Translations under genes and position numbers: made by a program
The notes under the pieces: generated by a model
What the model saw: only the letters and a program-made list of their open reading frames with translations
What the model was told of the DNA's origin: nothing
The model's database searches: none
DNA from: Chryseobacterium indologenes
GTDB lineage: Bacteria > Bacteroidota > Bacteroidia > Flavobacteriales > Weeksellaceae
Reading direction: 5' to 3'
NCBI RefSeq assembly: GCF_001295265.1
Contig: NZ_LJOD01000022.1
Coordinates: 1 to 44,668, forward strand
Length of the DNA stretch: 44,668 bases
Shown: one piece after another, positions 1-9,423 of the stretch
Layout: every line of letters begins with the position of its first letter
Numbering within the stretch: position 1 is the stretch's first letter

Positions 1-60
1 ATGACAACTCACTTTAATAAGTAAAAGCTTCTTCACAGAAGAACACTTATATAAATTTTT

Positions 61-99
61 AAAAGCAGTAACATGGTCACATGTTGCTGCTTTTTTTTG
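61..99 (+). terminator. Rho-independent terminator
   Basis: A 12-base-pair stem (64-75 with 80-91, one G-T wobble) with a 4-base loop is followed by a run of eight T. It probably ends an upstream plus-strand gene lying outside the window. A frame ending in TAA at 22-24 could be the last seven codons of that gene, but this is too short to call. Confidence 0.8.
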
Positions 100-681
100 T
101 TGTAAAAATTAACGTGTATAGAAAAAAGAGTAACATAAGGGGAAAGATAAATCGGCTTGTTTTATAGTTGGATTTTTCAAAATCACAGTATTATAAAAAC
201 AATAGATAGCGGAATACATTGCATAAAGAGTTTTGAGGAATTTCCTGTATCAGTAAACGAAAAATATAAAATATTTTATTCGGGAATGAGAATAAAACAG
301 CATTACCATAAGATAAAAGTTACTTAAACTTAATGTTTTTCAACAAAAAATGAGACTGGGTTTATTCAGTTTCTTTAAAAATGAGAAATTTTAACTTTTA
401 TATTTTTCGTTAATAATAATATTTTTAATTAATATTTTTTATAATTTTAATTAAATCGATTGAATTTAATTTTCTTTTTTCTTTTTTCTAAAATTCCTCT
501 AAAATTCCGTTTCTTTTACTTTTTGTTAATTTTTTAAATGGAACAAAACGTAATTTTTATTATTTCTGAAAAATTGTTATGAATATTTCCTTTGTTCATG
601 CGGGTTTTGGCCGTTTAACCAATTGATGTTCCTGATTTTTATTAACATATTTGTCACTTCAATATATTAAAATTTGTTAAT
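100..681. other. AT-rich intergenic leader without a recognised gene
   Basis: About 580 bases separate the terminator from the first SusC start. The stretch 361-540 is extremely T/A-rich. I see no RNA gene or repeat. A frame without ATG is open from 151 to 327, but has no start and no family I recognise. The only signal I can point to is a possible promoter just before 682. Confidence 0.6.
623..653 (+). promoter_or_regulatory. Possible Bacteroidetes promoter of the first SusC/SusD pair
   Basis: TTG at 623-625 and CATATTTG at 646-653 are separated by 20 bases, close to the Bacteroidetes arrangement of a -33 TTG and a -7 TAnnTTTG box (one mismatch). The start codon follows at 682. Inference from sequence only. 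Confidence 0.35.
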
Positions 682-3534
682 ATGAATGTGAAACTACGCG
701 TTTTGACAGCAGGTGTTCTATTTTTTACAGGACAGGCTGTATTTGCTCAGCAAAAAGAATCTAAGGACAACAAGGACAAGGAAACTAAAATTGAGGAAGT
801 AGTTGTTTTGGGATATAGCAAAACTGCTACAAAGGCTAAAACAACAACATCTTCGGTAACAGTTGGTGCTGAAACTTTAGAAAACAGACCTAATATTTCG
901 GTATTGAACTCAATTCAGGGAACTGCTCCCGGGATTGTTGTTAACTCCGCTTCTGGATCCCCGGGTTCTGGAAAATTCAATATTCTCATCAGAGGAGCCA
1001 GCTCCCTTAATGGTTCTACAGATCCTTTGTATGTTATAGATGGGGTAATTACTTCTGGTTCTCAGTTCAGAAACCTGAATTCTTATGATATTGAAACGTT
1101 CAGTATTTTGAAAGATGCCCAGGCAACTGCCATCTATGGTAACAGAGCTGCAAATGGAGTAGTTGTAATAACAACAAAAGGAGGGAAGTTTAACTCCGGA
1201 TTAAAGGTATCTTATGATGCTTTAACTTCATTCAGCAAACTACCGGAGGCTCATTACAATATATCCAATGCTAAGCAGCTGCTTCAAATTCAGAAAACCC
1301 TATCAACAGGCAAAGGAAATACCCTGTCACAAGCCGATATTGATACCTGGGGAATTGATACTGACTGGAACAAGCAGTTTACCCGTACCGGTATATCTCA
1401 ACAACACAATTTATCAATTACAGGAGGTGGAGAAAACATCAATAACTTTCTCTCTTTGGGATATCTGGATAGTGAAGGAACAGTGAAGCCAACTGATTTT
1501 AAAAGATTTACAATGAGAAACAATCTCAATGGCAAATCTAAAGATGGCAGGTTAACTTTCGGTTCTATTATTGGATTAGGGTATTCCAAAAGAAATCAGC
1601 TGGATGATGAAACCAACGTTGGAATTGCGAATAATACACTTCAGAATCCCTTATTTGGAGGTATTCTTTCCCGGCCGTATATAGGACCTTCTCCATATGC
1701 AAATGGTCAGGAGCTGTTTAATGCCATTAAATCAGATGCAACCAATAACAGACAATGGGTTCTTCAGGACAATATTAACGGAGGAATCAGAAACCGGTTT
1801 ACGGAAATCAGCATCTCTGCGAATGTTAATGCAAATTATAAGATTACAGATTATCTAAGCATTGGGAACAGAACAGGAATTGAATATAAACAATACGAAA
1901 GAATTTTTGCAAGAGCGCCTCTGGGATATCTTTCCATTAGTGTTGCCAATGGTGATACATCCCAATATGGAGGTAACGAAGATTTTACCACAACACGGGA
2001 TTTAACATTCAATAGTATAACCAATATTACATTCAACAAATCATTTGAAGATCACACCATCAATGCAGCAGCATATATGGATTATGTTAAAGCTCATGTT
2101 AGTACAACTTTCCAAAGGCAAAATGGCCTGAATCCATTGCAATGGGAATTTGGAGCAGGAACAGGTTATATTCCTTTTAATCCTGATACTCCTGACTTTT
2201 ACAGACCTTCTGCAACTGCTTCAAAAGTGACTGCAGGTACATTAGCATATTTTGGAACAGTAGATTATGATTACAAAGATAAATATGGGGTGAGCGGAGT
2301 AGTAAGAAGAGATGGGTCTTACCGTTTTCTGCCTACCAACAGATGGGAGACTTTCTGGTCTGTAGCAGCAAGATGGAATATTGATAAAGAGGATTTCATG
2401 GCCAATTCCGGATTCAGGTTGTTAAAGTTAAGGGCTTCAATCGGTACTACAGGGAACCAGAACTTAGGAATTGCAAGCGATAATTCTAACCCATTGGTTT
2501 TACTTCCAAATAATTTCCTTGAATTGTATAATGGTTTTTCAGGGTATCAGAATATATTAGGATATAATTTTGTTAATCTTTCCAATCCTTACCTAAGATG
2601 GGAGCAGGTAAAACAGAGTAATATCGGACTGGATTATAACTTTAAAGGTCTTATTGAAGGTAGCATTGATTACTATCAGAAAAGGACATCCAGAATGTTT
2701 AATGACCTTCAGAAATCATCAGTTACCGGTACATATGCCATTAGAGGAAATGACGGGGTTCTTGATAACAAAGGTATTGAAGCATTAATCAGATATAACG
2801 CCATCAGAACGGAGAATACAAGATTATCTGTTTTCGCGAATGCAGCATATAATTCAAATAAAATTGTTTCTATGGATAGTGAAAACCTTGCAGGAGATGT
2901 GGTGAATGCCATAGGCGGACCTGCAGGACAGTATCAGCTATATCCATATGTAGGAGTAAACCGTGAAAACGGAAACCTGCAGTTCCTGGATAGGAACGGA
3001 AACATTACCGAGGCGCCAACATCTGCTGACAGAAGGCTTACCGGAAAATCCAGATATGCTAAATTTACAGGAGGTTTTGGATTTAATTTCAGCCATAAAG
3101 GATGGTTCCTGGATACCCTATTCTCTTTCCAGCAGGGAGGATGGATCTATGATAATTTACAATCCTGGGTATTTGACCCCAACGCTGCCGCTAACCGAAA
3201 CCTTTCCGCTGATTTGCTGAATGCATGGACGCCTCAAAATAGAGATACCGATGTGCCTGCATTAAAAGCAACCAACTTAAGCTTAGGTTCTTCAGATAGA
3301 TTTTTACACAGATCAGACTTTATAAGACTGAAGAACGTTTCTGTAGGATATAGTTTTGCAAAAAGCCAGCTAGGAAAGCTGCCGGTAAGAGGAATTAAGA
3401 TATTTGTTCAGGCAGAGAACCTTTATACCTGGACGGATTGGAAAGGTTTTGATCCGGAGCCTATTACTTCATATTCATTAAATGTTTATCCTAACCCTAA
3501 AACAGTATCGGTAGGTTTAAATGTTGATTTTTAA
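682..3534 (+). CDS. SusC/RagA-family TonB-dependent outer membrane receptor (short form)
   Basis: This is the outer-membrane channel of a SusC/SusD nutrient-import pair, powered by TonB. A signal peptide (residues 1-22, ending FAQ) is followed by a charged linker, a TonB-box-like segment (IEEVVVLGY, about residues 37-45), a plug domain with the family motifs IRGASSLNG and PLYVIDGV, and a C-terminal beta barrel ending in VDF. At 950 residues it is shorter than typical SusC because the N-terminal carboxypeptidase-regulatory-like domain is absent. The SusD partner starts 12 bases downstream. No hydrolase or sensor lies next to the pair, so the substrate cannot be guessed. The family assignment is very secure. 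Confidence 0.95.
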   Translation: MNVKLRVLTAGVLFFTGQAVFAQQKESKDNKDKETKIEEVVVLGYSKTATKAKTTTSSVTVGAETLENRPNISVLNSIQGTAPGIVVNSASGSPGSGKFNILIRGASSLNGSTDPLYVIDGVITSGSQFRNLNSYDIETFSILKDAQATAIYGNRAANGVVVITTKGGKFNSGLKVSYDALTSFSKLPEAHYNISNAKQLLQIQKTLSTGKGNTLSQADIDTWGIDTDWNKQFTRTGISQQHNLSITGGGENINNFLSLGYLDSEGTVKPTDFKRFTMRNNLNGKSKDGRLTFGSIIGLGYSKRNQLDDETNVGIANNTLQNPLFGGILSRPYIGPSPYANGQELFNAIKSDATNNRQWVLQDNINGGIRNRFTEISISANVNANYKITDYLSIGNRTGIEYKQYERIFARAPLGYLSISVANGDTSQYGGNEDFTTTRDLTFNSITNITFNKSFEDHTINAAAYMDYVKAHVSTTFQRQNGLNPLQWEFGAGTGYIPFNPDTPDFYRPSATASKVTAGTLAYFGTVDYDYKDKYGVSGVVRRDGSYRFLPTNRWETFWSVAARWNIDKEDFMANSGFRLLKLRASIGTTGNQNLGIASDNSNPLVLLPNNFLELYNGFSGYQNILGYNFVNLSNPYLRWEQVKQSNIGLDYNFKGLIEGSIDYYQKRTSRMFNDLQKSSVTGTYAIRGNDGVLDNKGIEALIRYNAIRTENTRLSVFANAAYNSNKIVSMDSENLAGDVVNAIGGPAGQYQLYPYVGVNRENGNLQFLDRNGNITEAPTSADRRLTGKSRYAKFTGGFGFNFSHKGWFLDTLFSFQQGGWIYDNLQSWVFDPNAAANRNLSADLLNAWTPQNRDTDVPALKATNLSLGSSDRFLHRSDFIRLKNVSVGYSFAKSQLGKLPVRGIKIFVQAENLYTWTDWKGFDPEPITSYSLNVYPNPKTVSVGLNVDF

Positions 3535-3546
3535 TATAGGAAAATT

Positions 3547-5166
3547 ATGAAAAGAATTATCAATACAATATTAGCTGTAGTTACTTTATCATCTGCAGCA
3601 TTGACGGTGGTGGGGTGTCAGGATGCACTTGATATCAGACAGCCAGGAGAGTTACAGGATTTTGAACTATATACAAGTGTTTCTAACCTGAATGAAGTCT
3701 TAAACGGAGCTGTATATGCTCAGCTGGACCCCATTGAAGAAATTTATTTTACAGCAGTATTTACAGATGAAGTAAAACCCGGTTCCGGAAGTGGAGGACA
3801 GGAATACACCCTGCACAGACACTTTCTTGATCCTGCCAGCACTATTGTAACAGGAGGAGGAACAGTAAGTACTGTCTCAAGCGATGGTATCTGGTTAAAT
3901 AATTATAAAGTGATCAACAGAGTTAACAGATTACTTGAAGGAGCAAAGAAAATTACCCCTGCCAGTGATAAGGAAAAAGAAACATATGAGTCAATCCTTG
4001 CACAGGCAAGAGCCATCAGGGCATACTGTTACGTGCAGCTAGAAGCCTATTTCTCCAGAGATATGAAAGATCCGAATGCTTTAGGCGTAATTCTTCTGAA
4101 AGATGTTCCTTCCAATGAAGCTCAGCTGCCAAGGTCTAAAAACCAGGAAGTATATGATTTTATCAATGCTGATTTAGATTATGCAAGAGGCATATTGAAA
4201 TATTCTGCTACAGTTGCAGGCGGTACAAGATATGCAGCCGATAAAGGATTTGTAAATGCTGTGACAGCCCGTTTTAATTTGTATAGGGGGAACACAGCTT
4301 TAGCAAAACAGTATGCTAATGAAGTCATTTTAAACTCAGCTTTAACCCTTACTGTAGCCAATCCATCAAAACCTGCCGGAGCAAATTCTCCTGAAATAAA
4401 TACTCCTGAATGGAAAGATGCATTTTATGCGACCATATCTTCTTTCAATCCATACAGAAATCTTTGGAACGATTCTGAAAGAGGTGAGATTATCTTCTCT
4501 TTAAACAGGCTGCCATTAGGAGCCGGAGGAACTATCGGTTCAAGATGGAACACCAACCAGTCCAACATTAATGGTACGCCAATGTGGTTCTGGGGAAGAA
4601 ACCTATACAATCTGTTACAGGAAACTCCGGGGGATATCAGAAAATATGCCTATTCAGACCCTACTTCAAAACCAGAGGCCAATTATGCTTCTGCAACAGC
4701 CGGAGCTACCAGAAACGATGCATTGGTGATTGATAAATATCCGGGGAAAAGAAGTACTCCTACCAGAAACGATATTAAAGTTTTCAGATTATCCGAAATG
4801 TATTTCATTTTAGCTGAAGCTGAAGTGGCAGGCGGAAATCTCTCAGCAGCCCATGATCTTATCCAGAAAGTGAGAGTGGCAAGAAATTATCTGGGTACAG
4901 CCGTAACCCCTAACTACTCAAATGCACAATTCGCCTATGCAGATATTTTGAAAGAGCGCAGAATAGAACTGGCACTTGAAGGTCACCGTTATCTTGACCT
5001 GAAAAGACTTGCTGTATTAGCGAATGTAAGCATGGATAGAAACCCTACAGATGATATTATTCCGGTTAAGAATCTTCCCAATGGTGATTATAGATATACT
5101 TTACCTATTCCTATCAAAGAAGTTTCAGCAAACCCTAATGTAGAACAGAATGACGGATATAAGTAG
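3547..5166 (+). CDS. SusD/RagB-family nutrient-binding lipoprotein
   Basis: This is the surface lipoprotein that lids the SusC channel and binds the substrate. It has a lipoprotein signal peptide with the lipobox cysteine at residue 24 (VVGC), then the DALDI...PGEL start typical of the family. TPR-like helices in the N-terminal half include ARAIRAYCYVQL. The conserved C-terminal segment FRLSEMYFILAEAEV / ERRIELALEGHRYLDLKR is present. At 539 residues the length is normal. It is co-transcribed with the SusC gene 12 bases upstream, and a terminator follows the stop codon. Confidence 0.95.
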   Translation: MKRIINTILAVVTLSSAALTVVGCQDALDIRQPGELQDFELYTSVSNLNEVLNGAVYAQLDPIEEIYFTAVFTDEVKPGSGSGGQEYTLHRHFLDPASTIVTGGGTVSTVSSDGIWLNNYKVINRVNRLLEGAKKITPASDKEKETYESILAQARAIRAYCYVQLEAYFSRDMKDPNALGVILLKDVPSNEAQLPRSKNQEVYDFINADLDYARGILKYSATVAGGTRYAADKGFVNAVTARFNLYRGNTALAKQYANEVILNSALTLTVANPSKPAGANSPEINTPEWKDAFYATISSFNPYRNLWNDSERGEIIFSLNRLPLGAGGTIGSRWNTNQSNINGTPMWFWGRNLYNLLQETPGDIRKYAYSDPTSKPEANYASATAGATRNDALVIDKYPGKRSTPTRNDIKVFRLSEMYFILAEAEVAGGNLSAAHDLIQKVRVARNYLGTAVTPNYSNAQFAYADILKERRIELALEGHRYLDLKRLAVLANVSMDRNPTDDIIPVKNLPNGDYRYTLPIPIKEVSANPNVEQNDGYK

Positions 5167-5226
5167 TAAACTGATTTTCCTTGGTAAGGAAATGAAAAGC
5201 TGAACAAGTCTGGTTATTTTAATTTT

Positions 5227-5258
5227 AAAAGCTGTCTCAACCTTGAGATGGCTTTTTT
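5227..5258. terminator. Terminator after the first SusD gene
   Basis: A stem of about 13 base pairs with two wobbles (AAAGCTGTCTCAA pairing with TTGAGATGGCTTT), a 2-base loop and a T run lies between convergent genes. On the minus strand the stem is also followed by T-rich sequence, so it may serve both directions. Confidence 0.8.
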
Positions 5259-5281
5259 GTTGATCATCAATCCTGTAAATA

Positions 5282-6208
5282 CTAATCCCTGTACAACGTT
5301 CTGTCCTGGAAACTTTTAGGAGTAATTCCTACAAGCTGCTTAAAAACCCTTGTAAAATAATTCGCATCCGAAAATCCGGTTTGGTAAGCCGTTTCTTTAA
5401 TACTATTCTGATTTGAAAGTAATTCTTTGGCTTTATTGATCCTTTCCTGCAAAATAAAATCATTGGGAGAAGTCCCCAGCTCATCCTTAAACATCCTGAA
5501 AAAATTCGATTTGCTTACATAAGCCAGTTTAGCGATACTTTCAATCGAAAGTTTCTGATGAAGATTTTTCCGGATATAATCTACGGCAAAACCGATTCTG
5601 GATTTGTTTTTAGCTACATTTTTTTCTACCATGCTTCGGGCCTGGGTCTGCATAAGCCTGATCAAAAGCTCTTTCAAAGCAAGATCTGCCATGATATCCT
5701 TTTGGGAGTTATCATCCATTGCAATTCTCATAATGTTATTGGTAGCAGAAGCCAGAGACTGATTGTTAAAAAGAAAATATTCATCCAGCTGGATATTCCA
5801 TTGGGAAGCTTCATCGGTTTTGGGAAGGCTGTAATTAAAATAATTAAGAGAATCCTCTATAAAATCCGGATTGAGGCTAAGAGAAATACACTGGGTGGGA
5901 GATTCATCTGCATCGGGAAAATCAATCACCATAGTTTCACCCGGAGCTACCAGAATGCTTTCACCGGGAAAATAGTCGAAGTAATTGGTTTTATGGTCCA
6001 GTTTCATATGTTTTTTTCCTCTCAGCATTGCTGTGAAAGCTATGTTTTCAAAATGAAGCTTAACTCCAAAAGCAGTTTTGTGGGTTTCATATATACTGAA
6101 CTCACAATTGTTAAGGCTGAATTTGGTCTGGTGCTCTACGAGGCTCTGTAGCTGCTTTTCCTTCTTTAATTCAGGAGTATTTAATAAAAATTTATTATTA
6201 CTGTTCAT
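5282..6208 (-). CDS. AraC-family transcriptional regulator
   Basis: A 308-residue regulator. The C-terminal hundred residues (about 203-308) form the double helix-turn-helix of AraC proteins: LSIESIAKLAYVSKSNFFRM for the first helix-turn-helix and TGFSDANYFTRVFKQLVGIT for the second. The N-terminal half is a cupin-like sensor and resembles the AraC_N type. It is transcribed divergently from the aldehyde dehydrogenase gene at 6388, with 179 bases between them, so it is most likely the local activator of the aldehyde/alcohol dehydrogenase genes, perhaps sensing an aldehyde. That target is inferred from gene order only. Confidence 0.9.
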   Translation of the reverse strand: MNSNNKFLLNTPELKKEKQLQSLVEHQTKFSLNNCEFSIYETHKTAFGVKLHFENIAFTAMLRGKKHMKLDHKTNYFDYFPGESILVAPGETMVIDFPDADESPTQCISLSLNPDFIEDSLNYFNYSLPKTDEASQWNIQLDEYFLFNNQSLASATNNIMRIAMDDNSQKDIMADLALKELLIRLMQTQARSMVEKNVAKNKSRIGFAVDYIRKNLHQKLSIESIAKLAYVSKSNFFRMFKDELGTSPNDFILQERINKAKELLSNQNSIKETAYQTGFSDANYFTRVFKQLVGITPKSFQDRTLYRD

Positions 6209-6237
6209 TTCTAAACATTTTAAAGGACCTGATAACT

Positions 6238-6245
6238 CAAATATA
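6238..6245 (-). promoter_or_regulatory. -7 box of the AraC regulator gene
   Basis: Read on the minus strand this is TATATTTG, a full match to TAnnTTTG, 29 bases before the ATG at 6208. No convincing -33 element was found. Confidence 0.45.
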
Positions 6246-6308
6246 GAAAATTTAGCTTTGGGTTGTTGTTAACAAAATTATAAAATTGAAGCGTTGCACT
6301 ATTTTGAA

Positions 6309-6320
6309 GTGTTTTTACAC
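6309..6320. promoter_or_regulatory. Possible operator in the AraC/aldehyde dehydrogenase divergent region
   Basis: GTGTTTTTACAC is a short inverted repeat (GTGT and ACAC arms) in the middle of the 179-base divergent promoter region. Short palindromes occur by chance, so this is only a candidate regulator site. Confidence 0.2.
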
Positions 6321-6387
6321 GATTGTGCTATATCTTTTTCTACTGTAAATGTAATTTGGCATTACGAAAAATTAAAACAATACTAAT

Positions 6388-7917
6388 ATGAGCACTATGA
6401 CAGAACCGAGATCAGAGACTGCTTTACAGTGGCCTGAATTCAAAAACAGATATGATAATTATATTGACGGAAAATTTACACCTCCGGTAAACGGGCAGTA
6501 TTTTGATGTGGTTTCCCCGGTAGACGGAAAAAACTTTACCCAGGTGGCTCATTCCTCAAAAGAAGATCTTGAACTGGCTGTAAATGCTGCTGGCAAAGCA
6601 TTCCAGACCTGGAAAAATACATCATCTACAGAAAGAAGCATCATCCTGAATAAAATTGCAGACAGAATTGAGCAAAACCTTCAGTATCTTGCCGTCGTGG
6701 AAACCATTGACAACGGGAAGGCAGTAAGAGAAACACTGGCCGCAGATTTACCCTTGGCAATCGACCATTTCAGATACTTCGCTTCCGTAATCCGTGCAGA
6801 AGAGGGCTCTCATAACGAACTGGATAAAGATACCGTCTCCCTAATCGTTCACGAACCGCTGGGAGTAATTGCACAAATTATCCCATGGAATTTTCCTATT
6901 CTGATGGCGGTATGGAAGCTGGCACCGGCACTGGCTGCAGGAAACTGCGTGGTATTGAAACCTGCTGAAAGTACTCCGGTTTCAATTTTGATCCTGATGG
7001 AAATCATCGGAGACCTTCTTCCGGCAGGAGTTGTTAATATTGTTAACGGTTTCGGAGCGGAGCTAGGAAGAGCGCTGGTAACCAATCCTAAAGTGTCAAA
7101 AGCGGCATTCACCGGATCTACAGCTACAGGGCGTCTTGTAATGCAGTATGCTACAGAAAATATCATTCCTGTAACCCTGGAGCTTGGTGGTAAATCTCCC
7201 AATGTTTTCTTCAATTCGGTAATGGATGCGGATGATGAATTCCTGGACAAAGCCATTGAAGGAGCTGTTCTCTTTGCTCTTAATCAGGGAGAAATCTGTA
7301 CATGTCCGTCAAGATTGCTGGTTCAGGAAGATATTGCAGATGCTTTCATCGCCCGGGTGATTGAAAGGGTGAAAGCCATCAAGATCGGAAATCCGCTGGA
7401 TAAAACAGTAATGATGGGGGCACAGGCTTCCAAGATTCAGAAAGACAAGATTCTTTCCTACATTCAGCTGGGAAAAGAAGAAGGAGCGGAGGTTCTTGTA
7501 GGAGGAGATGTCAATAATGTAGGAGAAGGCCTGGAAGATGGATTTTATATTCAGCCAACCATTTTCAAAGGCAATAACAGGATGAGAATTTTCCAGGAGG
7601 AGATCTTTGGCCCGGTGCTGGCTTTTACAACCTTTAAAGATGAAGAAGAAGCCGTAAGAATTGCCAACGATACCATTTACGGGTTAGGTGCCGGAGTATG
7701 GACAAGAGATGCCCATCAACTGTATAATATTCCGCGCCAGATTCAGGCAGGGAGAGTTTGGGTAAACCAGTACCATTCATACCCGGCAGGAGCACCTTTC
7801 GGAGGATATAAGCAGTCCGGTATCGGACGTGAAAACCACAAAATGATGTTGGATCACTACCGTCAGACTAAAAATATGCTGATTTCCTACAACAAAAACA
7901 AATTAGGTTTCTTTTAA
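6388..7917 (+). CDS. NAD-dependent aldehyde dehydrogenase (AldB/ExaC type)
   Basis: It oxidises an aldehyde, probably acetaldehyde or another short aliphatic one, to the acid. The 509-residue sequence shows the ALDH fold signatures: PWNFP for cofactor binding, FTGST, the general base in ELGGKSP (Glu265), and the catalytic cysteine in NQGEICTCPSR (Cys304, with a second cysteine at 306). The QGExCTCPSR form is characteristic of the AcoD/ExaC/AldB branch. The context fits: an AraC regulator is divergent, and a zinc alcohol dehydrogenase and a DUF779 protein follow, a combination seen with this branch in other bacteria. The exact substrate is not shown by the sequence. Confidence 0.95.
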   Translation: MSTMTEPRSETALQWPEFKNRYDNYIDGKFTPPVNGQYFDVVSPVDGKNFTQVAHSSKEDLELAVNAAGKAFQTWKNTSSTERSIILNKIADRIEQNLQYLAVVETIDNGKAVRETLAADLPLAIDHFRYFASVIRAEEGSHNELDKDTVSLIVHEPLGVIAQIIPWNFPILMAVWKLAPALAAGNCVVLKPAESTPVSILILMEIIGDLLPAGVVNIVNGFGAELGRALVTNPKVSKAAFTGSTATGRLVMQYATENIIPVTLELGGKSPNVFFNSVMDADDEFLDKAIEGAVLFALNQGEICTCPSRLLVQEDIADAFIARVIERVKAIKIGNPLDKTVMMGAQASKIQKDKILSYIQLGKEEGAEVLVGGDVNNVGEGLEDGFYIQPTIFKGNNRMRIFQEEIFGPVLAFTTFKDEEEAVRIANDTIYGLGAGVWTRDAHQLYNIPRQIQAGRVWVNQYHSYPAGAPFGGYKQSGIGRENHKMMLDHYRQTKNMLISYNKNKLGFF

Positions 7918-7928
7918 TTTTAATAGTA

Positions 7929-8059
7929 GGGCGTGCCCGTTTGCCCCGGCGAAGCCGGGGCAAAACGGTCGGGCTGTTTCAGGGCTTCAGTTCGTTTCGG
8001 TGCTCCATTGCATTCCGCACCGGCTCGTTCCTCGCCGCCCTTCCCATCCCTCACGCAGG
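7929..8059. repeat. GC-rich structured intergenic element, probable interspersed repeat or ncRNA
   Basis: This block is far richer in G+C than its surroundings and folds on paper as a nested, closed structure. The ends pair (GCGTG 7931-7935 with CACGC 8052-8056). Inside is a long hairpin: CCCG 7936-7939 with CGGG 7970-7973, then CGTTTGCCCCGGC with GCCGGGGCAAAACG around a GAA loop, one bulged A. A second hairpin pairs CGGTGC 7998-8003 with GCACCG 8017-8022. Together they make a multi-branch junction. The sequence resembles GC-rich intergenic elements I recall from other Chryseobacterium genomes, which was not verified. Open frames here have no protein-like character. Confidence 0.55.
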
Positions 8060-8268
8060 AAAAAGTTCTCCTTATCCGGAAATTCCCGGGTGAGAAGATC
8101 GTGAGTACCTGTTTGAATAAAAAAACATTTGAATAACCTGAAGTCAGCGAGGGTGAAAATCTTTCCAATTCTTGAGCCTGTTCATAATCTGTGAATTGAA
8201 AGGAATGATCAGCAGGAAAGCTCACCACTAATTGACCATTCATAATTAATAAAAAAACTTTAATCCAT
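8060..8268. other. Intergenic DNA before the alcohol dehydrogenase
   Basis: The remainder of the 351-base gap between the two dehydrogenase genes. It is AT-rich, with no gene, terminator or clear TAnnTTTG promoter that I can support. Read-through from the aldehyde dehydrogenase gene is possible. Confidence 0.5.
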
Positions 8269-9303
8269 ATGATTCCAAAAACAATGAAAGCTGCTGTAGT
8301 TCAAGGCTACGGACAACCCCTGAAAATAGAAGAAGTTCCGGTAAGAGAGCCCGGAAGATATGAAGTGCTCGTGAAAGTAATAGCCTGTGGAGTCTGCCAT
8401 ACCGACCTGCACGCTGTGGACGGAGACTGGCCGGCAAAACCCAAAATGCCCCTGATTCCCGGACATGAAGGAGTAGGTATCGTAGTAGCCTGCGGACCCG
8501 AAGCACAGGTGAAAGAAGGAGATGCAGTGGGAGTTCCATGGCTGTACAGTGCCTGCGGATGCTGTGATTACTGTATTACAGGCTGGGAAACCCTCTGTGA
8601 AGCTCAGAAAAACGGTGGATATAGCGTGGATGGAGGTTTTGCAGAATACGTCATTGCAGATTCCAGATATGTAGGACATTTAAAATCCGATGTCAACTTC
8701 TTAGAAATTGCTCCGATTTTGTGTGCAGGAGTAACTGTTTACAAAGGGTTGAAAGAAACCGAAACAAAACCGGGAGAATGGGTTGCCATCTCAGGAATCG
8801 GAGGATTAGGACATGTTGCTGTTCAGTACGCCAAAGCGATGGGAATGCACGTAGCAGCAATTGATGTAGCAGATGATAAGCTTGAGCTGGCTAAAAAATT
8901 AGGCGCAGACCTGGTGGTCAATGCAAAAAACACAGATCCCGGAGAGTACCTTCACAAAGAAGTCGGAGGAATGCATGGTGCATTAATTACGGCAGTTTCT
9001 CCCATTGCTTTTAAACAGGGAATAGACGTTTTGCGAAGAAAAGGAACCATTGCCCTAAACGGTCTGCCTCCGGGGTCTTTCGAACTTCCGATCTTTGAAA
9101 CTGTTCTAAAAAGAATCACGGTAAGAGGTTCTATCGTAGGAACAAGGAAAGACCTTCAGGAAGCATTGGATTTTGCCAATGAAGGACTGGTAAAAGCTAC
9201 TGTAACCTCGGCAAAGCTGGAGGATATCAATGAAGTATTTGATAAAATGAAAAAAGGACAGATAGACGGTCGAATCGTACTGGATATTGCCGGCTCAAAT
9301 TAA
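8269..9303 (+). CDS. adhP: Zinc-dependent alcohol dehydrogenase, AdhP type
   Basis: It interconverts primary alcohols and aldehydes with NAD(H). The 344-residue medium-chain dehydrogenase has the catalytic-zinc segment ACGVCHTDLH (Cys43), the PGHEGVG motif, the structural-zinc cysteine cluster CGCCDYCITGWETLC, and the nucleotide-binding GIGGLG. MIPKTMKAAVV at the N terminus is typical for AdhP proteins; starting at the second Met (8284) is the alternative. It follows the aldehyde dehydrogenase after a 351-base gap, so the pair could carry an alcohol through aldehyde to acid. A terminator hairpin lies directly behind it. Confidence 0.95.
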   Translation: MIPKTMKAAVVQGYGQPLKIEEVPVREPGRYEVLVKVIACGVCHTDLHAVDGDWPAKPKMPLIPGHEGVGIVVACGPEAQVKEGDAVGVPWLYSACGCCDYCITGWETLCEAQKNGGYSVDGGFAEYVIADSRYVGHLKSDVNFLEIAPILCAGVTVYKGLKETETKPGEWVAISGIGGLGHVAVQYAKAMGMHVAAIDVADDKLELAKKLGADLVVNAKNTDPGEYLHKEVGGMHGALITAVSPIAFKQGIDVLRRKGTIALNGLPPGSFELPIFETVLKRITVRGSIVGTRKDLQEALDFANEGLVKATVTSAKLEDINEVFDKMKKGQIDGRIVLDIAGSN

Positions 9304-9317
9304 AGATGAGTTAATGG

Positions 9318-9344
9318 GCCCGGCATTACACTAGCCGGGCTTTT
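9318..9344 (+). terminator. Terminator after adhP
   Basis: GCCCGGC 9318-9324 pairs perfectly with GCCGGGC 9334-9340 around a 9-base loop, followed by TTTTCT. The short T run may allow read-through into the DUF779 gene. Confidence 0.75.
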
Positions 9345-9423
9345 CTGTTAAAAAGTTGATTAGAAGATAAACTGATCATAGATCAAAAAAATGTGTTCAA
9401 TCTGCATCATCAAAAAAACAGCT

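Noticed and set aside
151..327. 58-codon open frame in the first intergenic region
   Set aside because: It has no start codon near its beginning and no recognisable family; an open stretch of this length is expected now and then by chance.
5558..6151. 197-codon plus-strand frame opposite the AraC regulator
   Set aside because: Fully antisense to a gene with clear AraC motifs; no domain and no independent start context.
7920..8243. Open frames on both strands over the GC-rich element
   Set aside because: They arise from the GC-rich palindromic composition. The translations are low-complexity Pro/Arg/Ala-rich and the stretch is better explained as structured DNA/RNA.
8246..8679. Minus-strand frames opposite adhP
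   Set aside because: Shadow frames of a strongly coding plus-strand gene; translations are Leu/Arg-rich without a domain.
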